The translations under genes were made by a program, and so were the position numbers. The notes beneath the pieces are model-generated. The model saw nothing but the letters and a program-made list of their open reading frames with translations. It did no database searches and had not been told where the DNA came from. DNA of 64,000 nt from Planctomycetota bacterium (GTDB taxonomy: Bacteria; Planctomycetota; UBA1135; UBA2386): contig JADJWQ010000006.1 in NCBI GenBank assembly GCA_016716265.1, positions 1,508,501-1,572,500 on the forward strand, given 5' to 3'. Positions 36,917 to 46,587 of the stretch are shown here, piece after piece (position 1 is the stretch's first letter; each line of letters starts with the position of its first letter).

Positions 36917-39331
36917 ATGCACTTCCCCACGCCATCCCGCCTGACCACGCATCTGCTCCGCCTCGGCGTCGCCGCGCTCGCGCTCGTCGCCGTCGCCCCC
37001 ACCGCCCGCGCGCAGACCGTCTACCACGACCAGACTCTCGGCTTCCAGCTCGGTCGCTACGTCGCCCTGAAGTCGGCCGGCTACCGCCTGGTGTCGCTCG
37101 ACGTCGCCGGCGACCTGAACGACCAGCACTGGTCCGCCGTCTGGGAGCCCGCCAACGGCCTCGACTGGACCGGTGCGTTCGGCATGAGCGCGAGCGACTT
37201 CGCGGGCTGGCGGATCGCCCGCATCTTCGAGGGCTACCGCGACGAGTGGATCACGTCGTCGGGCGCCGGCAGCAACGTCGTCTACGGCGGCTACATGATC
37301 CGTGACGGCCTGCAGGCATTCGGCGCCCAGGACGTCGACGAGGCGACCCTGATCGCCAACATCGAGACGTACGAGCAGCAGAACTACCTGCTCGAATCCG
37401 TCAGCGTGCACGGCACGGCGGCGAGCCCGCGCTACGCGCTGGTGCTCGTCGAGAATCCGGGCAACGTCAGCTGGGGCTACCGCAACAACGACACGGTCAG
37501 CAGCTTCCAGACGACGTTCGACGCGTTCGTGCAGACCAGCCACGCGCGGCCGTCGATCATCACGCAGAGCGAGGGGCAACGATACCTGTCGGTGTTCCGC
37601 AACGACTCGATCGGCTCGTGGGTCGCGCGCCACGGGATGACGAAGGCCGGCTACGAGAGCCAGGTCGCCACGCTCGCGCAGTCGGGTTACTCGCCGTACC
37701 AGATCATGGTCGCAGGCATCGGCTCGGCGGCCCGCTACGCCGCGCTGTTCCGCAGCGGTCAGCCGGCACCGTCGGTCGTGACGACGACCGGCGTGCACGT
37801 CACCGCCTTCGATGCGATCGACCAGCTGATGGTCGGTAGCGGCGGCACCACCGGCTTCATGCAGCAGCGCAATGCGCAGTCGGCAGCCGTCGCGATCACG
37901 AAGAACGGTCGCCTCGTGTTCGCCCGCGCCTACACGTTCGGGCCGAACGGCACGCAGATCACGCAGCCGACCTCGGGCTTCCGCCTCGCCAGCCTCAGCA
38001 AGCCGATCGCCGCCATCGCGACCTACCACCTCGACCAGCGAGACGCGGGATTGACCGTCAACTCGCGGCTCGTCGATCTCGTGTCGCTGGGCACGCCCGC
38101 CAATCCGGCCGTCGACGCGATCCGCCTGCGCCACCTGATCGACCACACCTCCGGCTACAACCGCGGCTGGTCGACCACCGTGACCGACAAGCTGGCGACG
38201 GCCCGCAGCGAGATCCAGAGCCAGATGCTGGCGTCGTACCCCGGCGTCACCGAGGCATACTCGAACGGCGGCTACCAGCTCCTCACGGTCGCGCTCGAGG
38301 CGCGGTCGGGCCGCGCGTACTGGGATTACGTCCGCGACAACCTGATGACGCCGCTCGGCATCCAGCGCGCCCACCTGATCACGAGCCAGCCGCTCGCCGG
38401 CGACATGTTCTGCCAGGAGGCGCGCTGGGGGGTGTCGCGGCGCCTCGCGCTCGAGCCGAACTTCATGCTGTCCGGGAGCCCGCTCTACAACTCGGCGTAC
38501 GCGGTCAGCCCGGTCGCCATGGACGGCTCCGGCGGCGTCGTGATGTCGGCGGTCGACTACGTGCGGCTCCTGTCGGGCGTGTTCGACCCGACGGTCGACA
38601 CCTCGATCCTGGACACGGCGACGCGGACCGCGCTGGAGCAGCGGATCCAGATGGCCGGTCGCACCGGCGGCTTCGACTACTCGGCGAGCCGCTTCGTCGA
38701 CGGGCGGACGATCCAGGCCTACGTGAAGGGCGGCCTGTGGCGCAGCGCGCACACCTACGGCGTCTACCGCACCGACGGCGTCGCGATCGCCGCGTTCTGC
38801 ACGAGCCCGGGTGCGCCGGACATCAACGCGATCCAGAACATCGTCGACCAGGTCGCCAATGCGAACGCGTGGCCGACCAACGACCTGTTCCCGAGCTACG
38901 GCCTGCCGTCGTACCCGCGCCGCTTCCCGGGCAGCACGCAGTCGTTCGGCACCGGCTGCGGCGGGCTGACCCACACGACCAACGGACTGCCGGAGATCGG
39001 CATGGAGCAGCGCTTCGTGCTCGGCAACGGTACCAGCGGCCGATCGGCGTTCCTGTTCCTCGGCCTGTCGAAGTCCTCGTTCAACGGCCTGCCGCTGCCG
39101 CTCGAGCTCGGCTTCGTCGGCGCTCCCGGCTGCCGCCTCTACACCGGCCCGGTCGACACCCTGGCGACGACGGTCGGCACGTTCGGTACCGCGTCGCTCG
39201 CGATCGACTACCCGAACGTCCCGGCCCTGATCGGGGCCCAGCTGCACACGCAGTACGCGATGCTCGCGCCGCGCAGCAATCCGCTGGGGCTGCTGCTGAC
39301 GAACGGCATCACGACGGTCATCGGCAACTGA
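36917..39331 (+). CDS. Secreted serine hydrolase (beta-lactamase/S12 type) with N-terminal tandem repeats
   Basis: The protein is 804 aa with a signal peptide (GVAALALVAVAPTARAQ). Three related N-terminal repeats (about 40-290), each with a GY-x-L-V/aromatic pattern and a WVARHGM/WRIARIF-type strand, match the repeats found ahead of polyglycine-hydrolase-like peptidases. The hydrolase domain (about 310-650) has S359-LS-K362 (SxxK), Y448-S-N450 (YxN) and a Gly-rich third motif after VKGGLW. A C-terminal beta-rich tail (about 670-804) with GTGCGG, FVGAPGC and PALIGAQLHTQYAMLAP resembles the tail on the S8 protease. It acts outside the cytoplasm; the substrate (peptide or cell wall) is unknown. 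Confidence 0.85.
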   Translation: MHFPTPSRLTTHLLRLGVAALALVAVAPTARAQTVYHDQTLGFQLGRYVALKSAGYRLVSLDVAGDLNDQHWSAVWEPANGLDWTGAFGMSASDFAGWRIARIFEGYRDEWITSSGAGSNVVYGGYMIRDGLQAFGAQDVDEATLIANIETYEQQNYLLESVSVHGTAASPRYALVLVENPGNVSWGYRNNDTVSSFQTTFDAFVQTSHARPSIITQSEGQRYLSVFRNDSIGSWVARHGMTKAGYESQVATLAQSGYSPYQIMVAGIGSAARYAALFRSGQPAPSVVTTTGVHVTAFDAIDQLMVGSGGTTGFMQQRNAQSAAVAITKNGRLVFARAYTFGPNGTQITQPTSGFRLASLSKPIAAIATYHLDQRDAGLTVNSRLVDLVSLGTPANPAVDAIRLRHLIDHTSGYNRGWSTTVTDKLATARSEIQSQMLASYPGVTEAYSNGGYQLLTVALEARSGRAYWDYVRDNLMTPLGIQRAHLITSQPLAGDMFCQEARWGVSRRLALEPNFMLSGSPLYNSAYAVSPVAMDGSGGVVMSAVDYVRLLSGVFDPTVDTSILDTATRTALEQRIQMAGRTGGFDYSASRFVDGRTIQAYVKGGLWRSAHTYGVYRTDGVAIAAFCTSPGAPDINAIQNIVDQVANANAWPTNDLFPSYGLPSYPRRFPGSTQSFGTGCGGLTHTTNGLPEIGMEQRFVLGNGTSGRSAFLFLGLSKSSFNGLPLPLELGFVGAPGCRLYTGPVDTLATTVGTFGTASLAIDYPNVPALIGAQLHTQYAMLAPRSNPLGLLLTNGITTVIGN

Positions 39332-39362
39332 GCACTCGCCGCGCGGCCGGCGGGCGCGACGC

Positions 39363-40085
39363 TCACCGCACGCCGAGCCGCGTGCGACCGAACGCCTGCC
39401 GTGCGCCGTGGTCCTTCTCGAACCACGCCGAGGCACGGTTGCCGCTGACGCAGAACATCGCGAAGGCCGCGACCGCGAGCTTGCCCAGCGTCATGCCGAT
39501 CGGCTCGGTCACCCCGGCGCCGTTCGCCAGCGTGGCGGCCCCCATCAGCAGCGCGATGCCCGACACGACGTACTGACCGATCCGCGCGATGGAATTGCCC
39601 GTGAACAGGCCGATGCCGATCAGGCCGTAGATCAGCCCGAACACCACCAGCAGGCCGCCGGTGATCATCGCGAAGCGCGCGACATCGTCGTCGCCCGTGC
39701 TGCCGCTCGACAACAGCTGCAGTCCGATCAGCGCGGCCGGGAGCGCCCCGATCAGATCGAGCACTCCGGCGACGATCACGAGCGGTGGTGGTCCGCTCGG
39801 CGCCCGGCGGCGCGTCGCGTGGCCGTGGTGCGCATGGGAACCGAGGCCGCGCTGGCTCAGCGGGCGACGGCGCGGCCACTGGGACTGCGCCTCGGTCGCG
39901 GCTTCCTCCTCCTGCGGCGCCGGCCGACCGGCCTCCTCGAGGAGGAGCGTGAGCCCACCGCCCTCCTCGGCGAGCACCCGCTGGACGGCATCGCAGGCCT
40001 CACAGCGCACGCGGTGCCCCTCCAGGTCCGAGGTCAGCTCGAGCTCTTCACCACACGCGACACACTCGACCACGGTCGACTTCAC
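39363..40085 (-). CDS. Zinc-ribbon membrane protein of unknown function
   Basis: The protein is 240 aa from GTG 40085, chosen because GGAGGG precedes it by 5 nt. A short N-terminal zinc ribbon (VECVACGEELEL... VRCEACDAV) is followed by a Glu/Gln/His/Arg-rich linker and about four transmembrane helices, for example VIVAGVLDLIGALPAALIGL and MITGGLLVVFGLIYGLIGIG. The last part ends in a basic tail. Similar zinc-ribbon plus membrane-domain proteins occur in planctomycetes, but none I recall is characterised. It converges on the serine hydrolase gene. Confidence 0.7.
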   Translation of the reverse strand: MKSTVVECVACGEELELTSDLEGHRVRCEACDAVQRVLAEEGGGLTLLLEEAGRPAPQEEEAATEAQSQWPRRRPLSQRGLGSHAHHGHATRRRAPSGPPPLVIVAGVLDLIGALPAALIGLQLLSSGSTGDDDVARFAMITGGLLVVFGLIYGLIGIGLFTGNSIARIGQYVVSGIALLMGAATLANGAGVTEPIGMTLGKLAVAAFAMFCVSGNRASAWFEKDHGARQAFGRTRLGVR

Positions 40086-40787
40086 GGTTCCCTCCACTGG
40101 CGAGTCCGAGGACGGGGTGGCGACGGCCCGCGACGCACGGTCGCACCGAGCCACCCGCAGTCCTCTGTGGACGGCGCGCGCGACCCTCCGTCGCGCGCAG
40201 CCTCGCCGATGGCCCCGATACACGAACGGGACAGCAGCTCCCGGCGTCTCCGACCCGACCACCGCACAGCGGACCCGCCCTCCAAGCGGGTCGCGAACGT
40301 CCCCGCCGCGCGACGCGTTGCGCCGCACGATCGACGGACCGCGGGATCTTGGCCGGAGTGGAGAGCGAGCGCATTCGAGGCCTCCGGACGGGCCGGATTG
40401 TAGCGCGGACCTGCCCGTCGTGCGCAAGTCGGCCGGCGACGGCGGAGATCCCGGACGCGCTCCCGCACCGTCGCGCCCCCTCGACGCGACGATCGGGCCG
40501 CCCCGGCGAGCGACGCGCGAGTCGCCGACACCACCGGATGTCGGCAGCCGATCTGCACGCGCGGCGGCCCGGCGCCGCCGGTACCGGGCGGTCGCCGGCC
40601 CCTCGGGCTGCCGCCCCGGTCGCCCGACCGACGGCGCGCGCCGGTCGCGCACGCCGGTCTCGACACCGCAAGGCGTTCCGCGTAAAGCACGTCGCGAGCC
40701 GCGGCCGATCCAGGTCGGGAAGGGCCGCCCCGCCTCGTGGAGGGCCTCCACGCGCGCCCACCCGAAGCCCGGTCCCAGGATCCGTCC
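40086..40787. other. Long intergenic region, 702 bp
   Basis: It lies between the divergent zinc-ribbon membrane gene and the FG-GAP gene. Every frame gives Arg/Pro/Ser-rich residues typical of non-coding GC-rich DNA, and no start with a ribosome binding site is seen. Promoters of both genes should lie here. No RNA gene or repeat is recognised, so a long 5' untranslated region or an undetected RNA cannot be excluded. Confidence 0.4.
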
Positions 40788-42365
40788 ATGACTCTGCCGT
40801 CGTCGAACCAGCCGTCGTCCGTCCGCGCCGCGGTCCCGCCAGCCGGCGGCCGGGTCGCCACCGCGATGCTCGCGACCGGCCTGCTCGCCGCCGGCCTGTC
40901 CTCCCAACTGCCCGTCGACATCCTGCACGGCAAGTCCGAGAACTCCCAATACGGATCCTCGGTGGCCTGCGCGGGTGACGTCGATGGAGACGGCTATCCC
41001 GACCTGATCGTCGGCGCCGCGATCGATTGCCGCGTGTGCTGGAAGAACGGTGCGCTCGAGGTCCGCTCGGGGCGCACGCGCGAGCTGCTCTACACCTGGC
41101 TCGGCGCCGGCCCCGGGGACGAGCTCGGCTTTGCGGGCGCGGGCGCCGGCGACGTCGACGGCGACGGCCACGACGACATCCTGGTGGCTTGCATCGGTGG
41201 CGTCGGCGCCGAGAAGAGCTTCGTCGGTCACGCGCGCGTCTATTCCGGCCGCACCGGGCAGCGCCTGCACGTGTTCCTCGGCGAGAACGAGTACGACTTC
41301 TACGGGATCTCGGTCGGCGGCGTCGGCGATCTCGACGGCGACGGGCACGCCGACCTCGCGATCGGCTGCCCCGGCTTCGACGGCGAGTTCCACAACATGG
41401 GCCGGCTCGAGATCCACTCGGGCGAGACCGGCGCATTGCTGCACCTGTTCCTCGGCGAATCGGCGGACGACCAGTTCGGGTGGTTCTGCCGCAATGTCGG
41501 CGACATCGACGGCGACGGCGTCGGCGAGCTGCTGATCGGCGCGCCCGGTCACCTGATCACCGGCGCCGACGGCAAGCCGACCAAGACCGGCTACGTCGAG
41601 GTGCACTCCGGGCGCACCGGCGAGCTGCTGCGGAAGATCCGCGGCGAGGGCGTCGGCGACCGCTTCGGCTGGAACGTGTCGGCGATCGGCGATCTCGACC
41701 GCGACGGCAAGCCCGATCTGCTGATCGGGGCGCCGTTCCGCGACGTCGGCGACAAGCTCGACGCAGGTGCGTTCTACGTCTGTTCGGGCGCGACCGGCGA
41801 GCGCCTGCTGCGCGTCGAGAGCGACGAGGCGGGCGCCGAGTTCGGCTGGTGCGTGTTCGCGTCGGCCGACCACGGCGACTACGACCACGACGGCGTCCCT
41901 GACATGTGGGTGACGGCGCGCCACGCCGATGCGAACGGCGTCGACTCGGGTTCGGCAGCGCTGTTCTCGGGTGCCGACGGCCACCGCCTGCTCGAGCTGA
42001 CCGGGCGCTCGGCGGGCGACGAGTACGGCTACTCGCTGGTCGACCTCGGACCGGTGCCCGGCGCCGAGCGCGGCGCGCACGAGGTGGTGATCGGCGCGCG
42101 GTCGGACGACGTGGCGACCGGCGCGATGGTCGGCACCGCGAACATCTACCGGGTCGTGCCCGCGGCCGCTGCCGGCCAGCTCCCCGAGATCGTCGACGGC
42201 ACCGGGCGCGTGGAGACCTACACGGCCGAGAAGGTCGCGCCGACCGAAGCGCCGGAGTGGTTCCGCAAGCCCGAGCAGCCGCATCGGACCTGGCTCTACG
42301 GGGCGGCGGCGGTCGGCGTGATCGCGATCGGACTGTTCCTGTTCACGCGCAATCGGCGGGGCTGA
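40788..42365 (+). CDS. Secreted FG-GAP/integrin-alpha-type beta-propeller protein, membrane-anchored
   Basis: The protein is 525 aa from ATG 40788. A signal peptide lies at about 28-44 (TAMLATGLLAAGLSSQL). At least five FG-GAP repeats follow, each with a calcium-binding DxDGDGxxD loop (GDVDGDGYPDLIVGA, GDVDGDGHDDILVA, GDLDGDGHADLAIG, GDIDGDGVGELLIGA, GDLDRDGKPDLLIGA). These form a seven-bladed propeller in the family and usually bind ligands or partner proteins. A final helix (LYGAAAVGVIAIGLFLF) followed by RNRRG anchors the C-terminus. The function is probably extracellular or periplasmic binding. Confidence 0.88.
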   Translation: MTLPSSNQPSSVRAAVPPAGGRVATAMLATGLLAAGLSSQLPVDILHGKSENSQYGSSVACAGDVDGDGYPDLIVGAAIDCRVCWKNGALEVRSGRTRELLYTWLGAGPGDELGFAGAGAGDVDGDGHDDILVACIGGVGAEKSFVGHARVYSGRTGQRLHVFLGENEYDFYGISVGGVGDLDGDGHADLAIGCPGFDGEFHNMGRLEIHSGETGALLHLFLGESADDQFGWFCRNVGDIDGDGVGELLIGAPGHLITGADGKPTKTGYVEVHSGRTGELLRKIRGEGVGDRFGWNVSAIGDLDRDGKPDLLIGAPFRDVGDKLDAGAFYVCSGATGERLLRVESDEAGAEFGWCVFASADHGDYDHDGVPDMWVTARHADANGVDSGSAALFSGADGHRLLELTGRSAGDEYGYSLVDLGPVPGAERGAHEVVIGARSDDVATGAMVGTANIYRVVPAAAAGQLPEIVDGTGRVETYTAEKVAPTEAPEWFRKPEQPHRTWLYGAAAVGVIAIGLFLFTRNRRG

Positions 42366-42441
42366 GCCACCCAGGGCAATCCGCCCGATCGCGGCCGGCG
42401 GCACTTCCGGACGTCGGCGGCGCGCGTAGGCTCGTTCTCCG

Positions 42442-43752
42442 ATGCGCCGGCCGTCGATCCGCTCCAGGCTCTTCACCATGGCACTCGTGGCGACGGTCGC
42501 CGGGTCGGTCGCCAGCCCGGCGACCGCCCAGGACGCGGAGCTGTCCGCACGGGTGAGCGAGTGCCTCGAACGCGCACGCCCGGCACTGCTGCAGCTACTC
42601 CGTGAGACGCAGGGTGACGTCCTGTCGCTCGTGGTGCTCGCCGCCGTCCACGACCGCGTGCCGATCGACGATCCGGACTTCGCGCGCGCCGTCGAGCGGC
42701 TCGCAGAGACCGAGCTCGGCAATGCCTACTCGCTCGCGATCCGGCTGATGGTGATGGCCTACCTGCAGTCGTATCCCGACCGCGACCGGGCCGCGCACCG
42801 CGACACCCAGCGACTGCTCCAGTGTCAATCCGAGCGCGGCGGCTTCCGCTACGGGCCGCGCCCGACGAGCTGGGACTACAGCGTGACCCAGTACGCGGCG
42901 CTCGGCCTGCGCGCCGCTGAATACCTGGGCGTCGACGTGCCGCTCACGGCCTGGCGCCGCATGGCCACCGCCGCTCGCGCGGGCCAGCACACGTCCGGCG
43001 GCTTCGGCTACGAGCCGAGCAGCTCACCGACGTCGTCGATGACCGTCGCCGGCATCGCGATCCTCGAGATCTGCAGGGCACGGCTCGAGCGCGGCGGGAT
43101 CGAGACCGACCGCCTGGAGCGCAACATCGCGGCAGGCTGGCGCTGGATGGACGCGCACGCCGCGGACATCGGGCGGACCTCGACCGGCTCGAACCTCTAC
43201 TTCCACTACGGGCTCGAGCGCGCCTGCATCCTGTGCGACCGCGACGAGGTCGGTGACCGCGATTGGTACCGCGCCGGTGCCGAGATGATGTTCGAGCTGC
43301 AGACTCCGGCAGGCAGCTTCGTGTCGTCGCCGGCGATGGTGCGCGCCGCCGGCCCGCTCGCGCGGATCACGCAACCGGCCGATACCGCATTCTGCATCCT
43401 GTTCCTGCGCCGGGCGTTCCAACGCGAGATCGCGCCCGACCAGGGCCCCGTCACGCAGGCGCCGAGCGTGTTCTGCCACGCGCTGCCGGCGGACGCCGAC
43501 GCCGAGGCGGAGCGCCGGGCCGCGACGGCCGACGCGCACCGCGGGCTGCCGGCCGTCCCCGACCTGCTGCAGGCGCTGCGCAGCGAGGTCGCGCCACGCC
43601 GGCGCGCCGCGGCCCGCGCGATCCTGCTGATCGCGAAGCAGGACTTCGGCTACCACCCGGCCCGCGACCCCGAGGCGAACGCCGCCGCGCTCGGGCGCAT
43701 CGAGCAGTGGTGGGCGGCGCAGCGTCCGGACCCGGAGCGGCGGTCGCGGTAG
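42442..43752 (+). CDS. Secreted prenyltransferase/squalene-oxidase-repeat protein
   Basis: The protein is 436 aa with a signal peptide (FTMALVATVAGSVASPATAQ). The alpha/alpha-barrel repeats typical of the terpenoid cyclase fold are visible: LQCQSERGGFRYGP, ARAGQHTSGGFGYEPSSSPTSSMTVAGIAIL, GWRWMDAH and FELQTPAGSFV. The protein lacks the DxDD or QW-type catalytic motifs in a convincing form and is exported, so it is not a squalene cyclase; similar proteins are common in planctomycetes with unknown function. The next gene follows at 11 bp, and the two may be cotranscribed. Confidence 0.82.
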   Translation: MRRPSIRSRLFTMALVATVAGSVASPATAQDAELSARVSECLERARPALLQLLRETQGDVLSLVVLAAVHDRVPIDDPDFARAVERLAETELGNAYSLAIRLMVMAYLQSYPDRDRAAHRDTQRLLQCQSERGGFRYGPRPTSWDYSVTQYAALGLRAAEYLGVDVPLTAWRRMATAARAGQHTSGGFGYEPSSSPTSSMTVAGIAILEICRARLERGGIETDRLERNIAAGWRWMDAHAADIGRTSTGSNLYFHYGLERACILCDRDEVGDRDWYRAGAEMMFELQTPAGSFVSSPAMVRAAGPLARITQPADTAFCILFLRRAFQREIAPDQGPVTQAPSVFCHALPADADAEAERRAATADAHRGLPAVPDLLQALRSEVAPRRRAAARAILLIAKQDFGYHPARDPEANAAALGRIEQWWAAQRPDPERRSR

Positions 43753-43763
43753 GCTCGGTGCCG

Positions 43764-44072
43764 ATGCAGTCGGTGACCGAACGGAACTTCCACCTGCTGA
43801 TGGGCGGCGTGTTCGTCGCCTCGATCGTCGCCGAACAGGCGCTGGCAGCGCTCCTCCCGACCTGGAACCCACCCCGGCTCGGGTTCGTCAGCATCGTCGT
43901 CGGGCTCGTCTGGGTGGGCCGCTACGCCGCGTGGCGCGCGGAGCTCGACGCCGAGCGCCGGCGCGTTCTCGAGGATCGCATCGAGCGGCTGGAGGCGCGG
44001 CAGCGCGAGCTCGAGCGCGAGCTGCGGGCTCGCCATCGCGATCCCCTGCGCGGCGGCGGGATGCTGGAGTGA
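43764..44072 (+). CDS. Small membrane protein with C-terminal coiled coil
   Basis: The protein is 102 aa from ATG 43764. Two hydrophobic segments (FHLLMGGVFVASIVAEQALAALL and LGFVSIVVGLVWVGRYAAW) precede a highly charged helix with coiled-coil periodicity (RRRVLEDRIERLEARQREL). No family is recognised. It starts 11 bp after the cyclase-repeat gene. Confidence 0.65.
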   Translation: MQSVTERNFHLLMGGVFVASIVAEQALAALLPTWNPPRLGFVSIVVGLVWVGRYAAWRAELDAERRRVLEDRIERLEARQRELERELRARHRDPLRGGGMLE

Positions 44073-44127
44073 CGACCGCCGCCCGGCCGATGGAATGCCT
44101 GGAACCCGACCGGGTAGGGGCCGCGCC

Positions 44128-45006
44128 ATGCTGATCGCCTGCGAGAAGTGCCACCGCCACTACGACGCCAGTGCCCACCGCACCGGCGCGCGCCTACGTT
44201 GCGCGTGCGGGCAGGTGATCACGGTGCCGGCGGCCGACGGACACGGCGCCCGCGAGCTTCGCATGCTGCATTGCTCGTCCTGCGGCGCCGGCCTGCCGAC
44301 CGGCGCGACGAGCTGCACGTTCTGCGGCAGCGGCGTCGGGCTCGGCGAGCGCGGGCTCGGCGACGTCTGCCCGACGTGCCTGTCGCGGATGATCGCGGGC
44401 GCGCAGTTCTGCAGCTCCTGTGGCACCGCCGTCGGCCCCGAGAACCCGCCCCACGCATTGACGTCGTGGAGCTGTCCCCGCTGCAGCGGCGAGCTGCACG
44501 AGTGCGATGCGGCGCACGGTCGGGTCGTCGAGTGCCGCTCGTGCGGAGGGCTGTGGCTCGACGAGCACCTGTTCGACACGCTGGTGAGCAGGCGTGACGA
44601 GAAGAGTGGCCGGGCCGTGCCGGGCACCGGCACCGGTGCGGCAGCGCGAAAGCCGCTGACCAGCGAGCAGCAGGTCCGCTACCTGCCGTGTCCGGTCTGC
44701 GGCGAGCGGATGAACCGCCGCAACTTCGCGAACAGCTCGGGCGTGATCCTCGACTGGTGCCGCGGGCACGGTTGGTGGTTCGATCCGGACGAGCTCGATC
44801 GCGTGCTCGCTTTCGTCGGCCGCGGCGGCCTGCAGCAGGCACGCCGGCGCGAGACGCGCGAGCTGGAGAGCCGCGCGGCCCGTGCGCGCGCGGCGGGAAG
44901 ATCGGCGAGCATGCTGCCGATCGACGCTCCCGCCAGCCAGCGCAAGCGCAGCGGAGGCTGGCTCGACGTGCTCGGCGCGATCGGCGACTTCCTCGGCAGC
45001 TTCTGA
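44128..45006 (+). CDS. Multi-zinc-ribbon protein (zf-TFIIB type)
   Basis: The protein is 292 aa from ATG 44128. At least six CxxC pairs are visible: CEKCHRHY and CACG at the start, CSSCG with CTFCG, CPTC with CSSCG, CPRCSG with VVECRSCGGLWLDEHLFD (the zf-TFIIB motif), and later CPVCGERMNRRNF with DWCRGHGWWFD, a second zf-TFIIB-like unit. The C-terminal part is basic and ends in a short hydrophobic helix. Proteins of this group are widespread and uncharacterised; zinc binding is clear, while DNA or protein binding is inference. Confidence 0.82.
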   Translation: MLIACEKCHRHYDASAHRTGARLRCACGQVITVPAADGHGARELRMLHCSSCGAGLPTGATSCTFCGSGVGLGERGLGDVCPTCLSRMIAGAQFCSSCGTAVGPENPPHALTSWSCPRCSGELHECDAAHGRVVECRSCGGLWLDEHLFDTLVSRRDEKSGRAVPGTGTGAAARKPLTSEQQVRYLPCPVCGERMNRRNFANSSGVILDWCRGHGWWFDPDELDRVLAFVGRGGLQQARRRETRELESRAARARAAGRSASMLPIDAPASQRKRSGGWLDVLGAIGDFLGSF

Positions 45007-45038
45007 ACGAGCGCTGCAACCGGACCGGCGCGCCGCGC

Positions 45039-46436
45039 TCAGCACTCGGGGAGGTTGACCGCGAGCCCGCCCTCGCTGGTCTCCTTGTACTCGCGCCGCA
45101 TGTCGTCGCCGGTCCGCTTCATCACGCGGATCACCTTGTCGAGCGACACGATGCCGCGGCCGCCGGTATTGAGTGCGAGCTGTGCGGCGCTCCACGCCTT
45201 CGCGACGCCCATCGCATTGCGCTCGATGCACGGGGCCTGCACGAGACCCTTGATCGGATCGCAGGTCAGCCCGAGGTTGTGCTCCAATCCGATCTCCGCC
45301 GCACGCTCCACCTGGTCGACGTCGCCGCCGAGGATCTCGCACAATGCGGCGGCGGCCATCGCCGTGGCGCTGCCGACCTCGCCCTGGCAGCCGACCTCCG
45401 CGCCGGACAGGCTCGCGTGCGTCTTGATCACCATCGCGATGGCCGCGCCGGTCGCGAGGGCCCGGTGGATCGCAACGCGCTCGAGGCCGAGCCGCTCGGC
45501 GGCCTCGACGACCACGGCCGGGAAGATGCCGGCCGCACCGTTGGTCGGCGCGGTCACGACGATGCCGCCCGCCGCGTTCTCCTCGTTCACGGCGTAGGCG
45601 TAGGCCTGCGCGCGCGCGATGTTCCGGTACGACTCCTCGACCCGCCCGGAGTCGACCTGCGTCGCGAGCGTCGCGGCGCGGCGCACGACGCCGAGGTCGC
45701 CCGGCAACGAACCCTGGCGGCCGAGCCCGCGGCGGATGCAGGCGCGGAACGCGTCCCAGATGCGGTCCAGTCCGGTCTCGAGCAGCCCGGGCTCCTCCTC
45801 CCAGACCCGCTCGTTGGCGAGGACGACGGTGCCGAAGCTCCCGAACGTGCGGGCCTGCTCGAGCAGCGTGCGCCCGTCGTGGAACGGTGCGATCGGCGGG
45901 CTCGGCGGCCGCCGCTTGCCGCCCTCGTCGCCGGTGCGCTGCACGAAGCCGCCGCCGACCGACAGCCAGGACTCCTCGAGGATCAGCGAGCCGTCGCCCG
46001 CGAAGGCCCGACAGACCTGCGTGTTCGGGTGGGGCAGCCACTCGGGGTCGGTCCGGCGGCTGCGGTCGAAGGCGACGTCGTCCGGGTGGAGCCGCACGCG
46101 CCGTCCGCCCCAGTCGATCTCCGGCTCGGCGCGGAGCCGGTCGGCGATCGCGAGGAAGGCGTCCGGGTCGACGGTCTCCGGCTCCCAGCCGCACAGGCCG
46201 GCGAGCACCGCGCGGTCGGTGCCGTGGCCGTGCCCCGTCGCCGACAGCGAGCCGCGCAGCTCGACCTGGAGCCGGTGCGGCACGATGCCACGGTCGAGGC
46301 AGTGATGCCGGAACCGGCCGGCGGCGCGCATCGGACCGACGGTGTGGCTGCTGCTCGGACCGGGGCCGATCCGGAACATGTCGAGGATCCGCAGCGAGAT
46401 CGGCTCGGGGACGACGGCGAGGGAGACGGTGCTCAA
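45039..46436 (-). CDS. sdaA: L-serine dehydratase, iron-sulfur, single chain
   Basis: The chosen start TTG 46436 gives 465 aa and includes the SLRILDMFRIGPGPSSSHTVGPM segment that matches the start of E. coli SdaA; ATG 46379 would begin at MFRIG and cut part of it. The beta domain is followed by the alpha domain with YAVNEENAAGGIVVTAPTNGA, the serine-binding GCQGEVGSA region and the cluster cysteines in VGCQGEVGS, LTCDPIKG and QAPCIERN. The tail ends REYKETSEGGLAVNLPEC, as in the family. It converts L-serine to pyruvate and ammonia using a 4Fe-4S cluster in the cytoplasm. It converges on the zinc-ribbon gene with a 32-bp gap. Confidence 0.92.
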   Translation of the reverse strand: MSTVSLAVVPEPISLRILDMFRIGPGPSSSHTVGPMRAAGRFRHHCLDRGIVPHRLQVELRGSLSATGHGHGTDRAVLAGLCGWEPETVDPDAFLAIADRLRAEPEIDWGGRRVRLHPDDVAFDRSRRTDPEWLPHPNTQVCRAFAGDGSLILEESWLSVGGGFVQRTGDEGGKRRPPSPPIAPFHDGRTLLEQARTFGSFGTVVLANERVWEEEPGLLETGLDRIWDAFRACIRRGLGRQGSLPGDLGVVRRAATLATQVDSGRVEESYRNIARAQAYAYAVNEENAAGGIVVTAPTNGAAGIFPAVVVEAAERLGLERVAIHRALATGAAIAMVIKTHASLSGAEVGCQGEVGSATAMAAAALCEILGGDVDQVERAAEIGLEHNLGLTCDPIKGLVQAPCIERNAMGVAKAWSAAQLALNTGGRGIVSLDKVIRVMKRTGDDMRREYKETSEGGLAVNLPEC

Positions 46437-46587
46437 GGCGGCAGCGGCGGTGACGGGAGGCGCACTCTTACACCGGCCGCGCCGGTTCGGAAGAGCCGGA
46501 ATCGCGCCGCCGACCCGCGCTCGCGCGGCGGACCGTCGCGCGGCGGCGCCGGCTCGGGTACGACGGCGGCCCGCCCCGGATCCCGCC

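Noticed and set aside
42595..43872. Minus-strand frames opposite the cyclase-repeat gene
   Set aside because: The plus strand has a signal peptide and repeat motifs. The minus frames show only Arg/Ala-rich composition.
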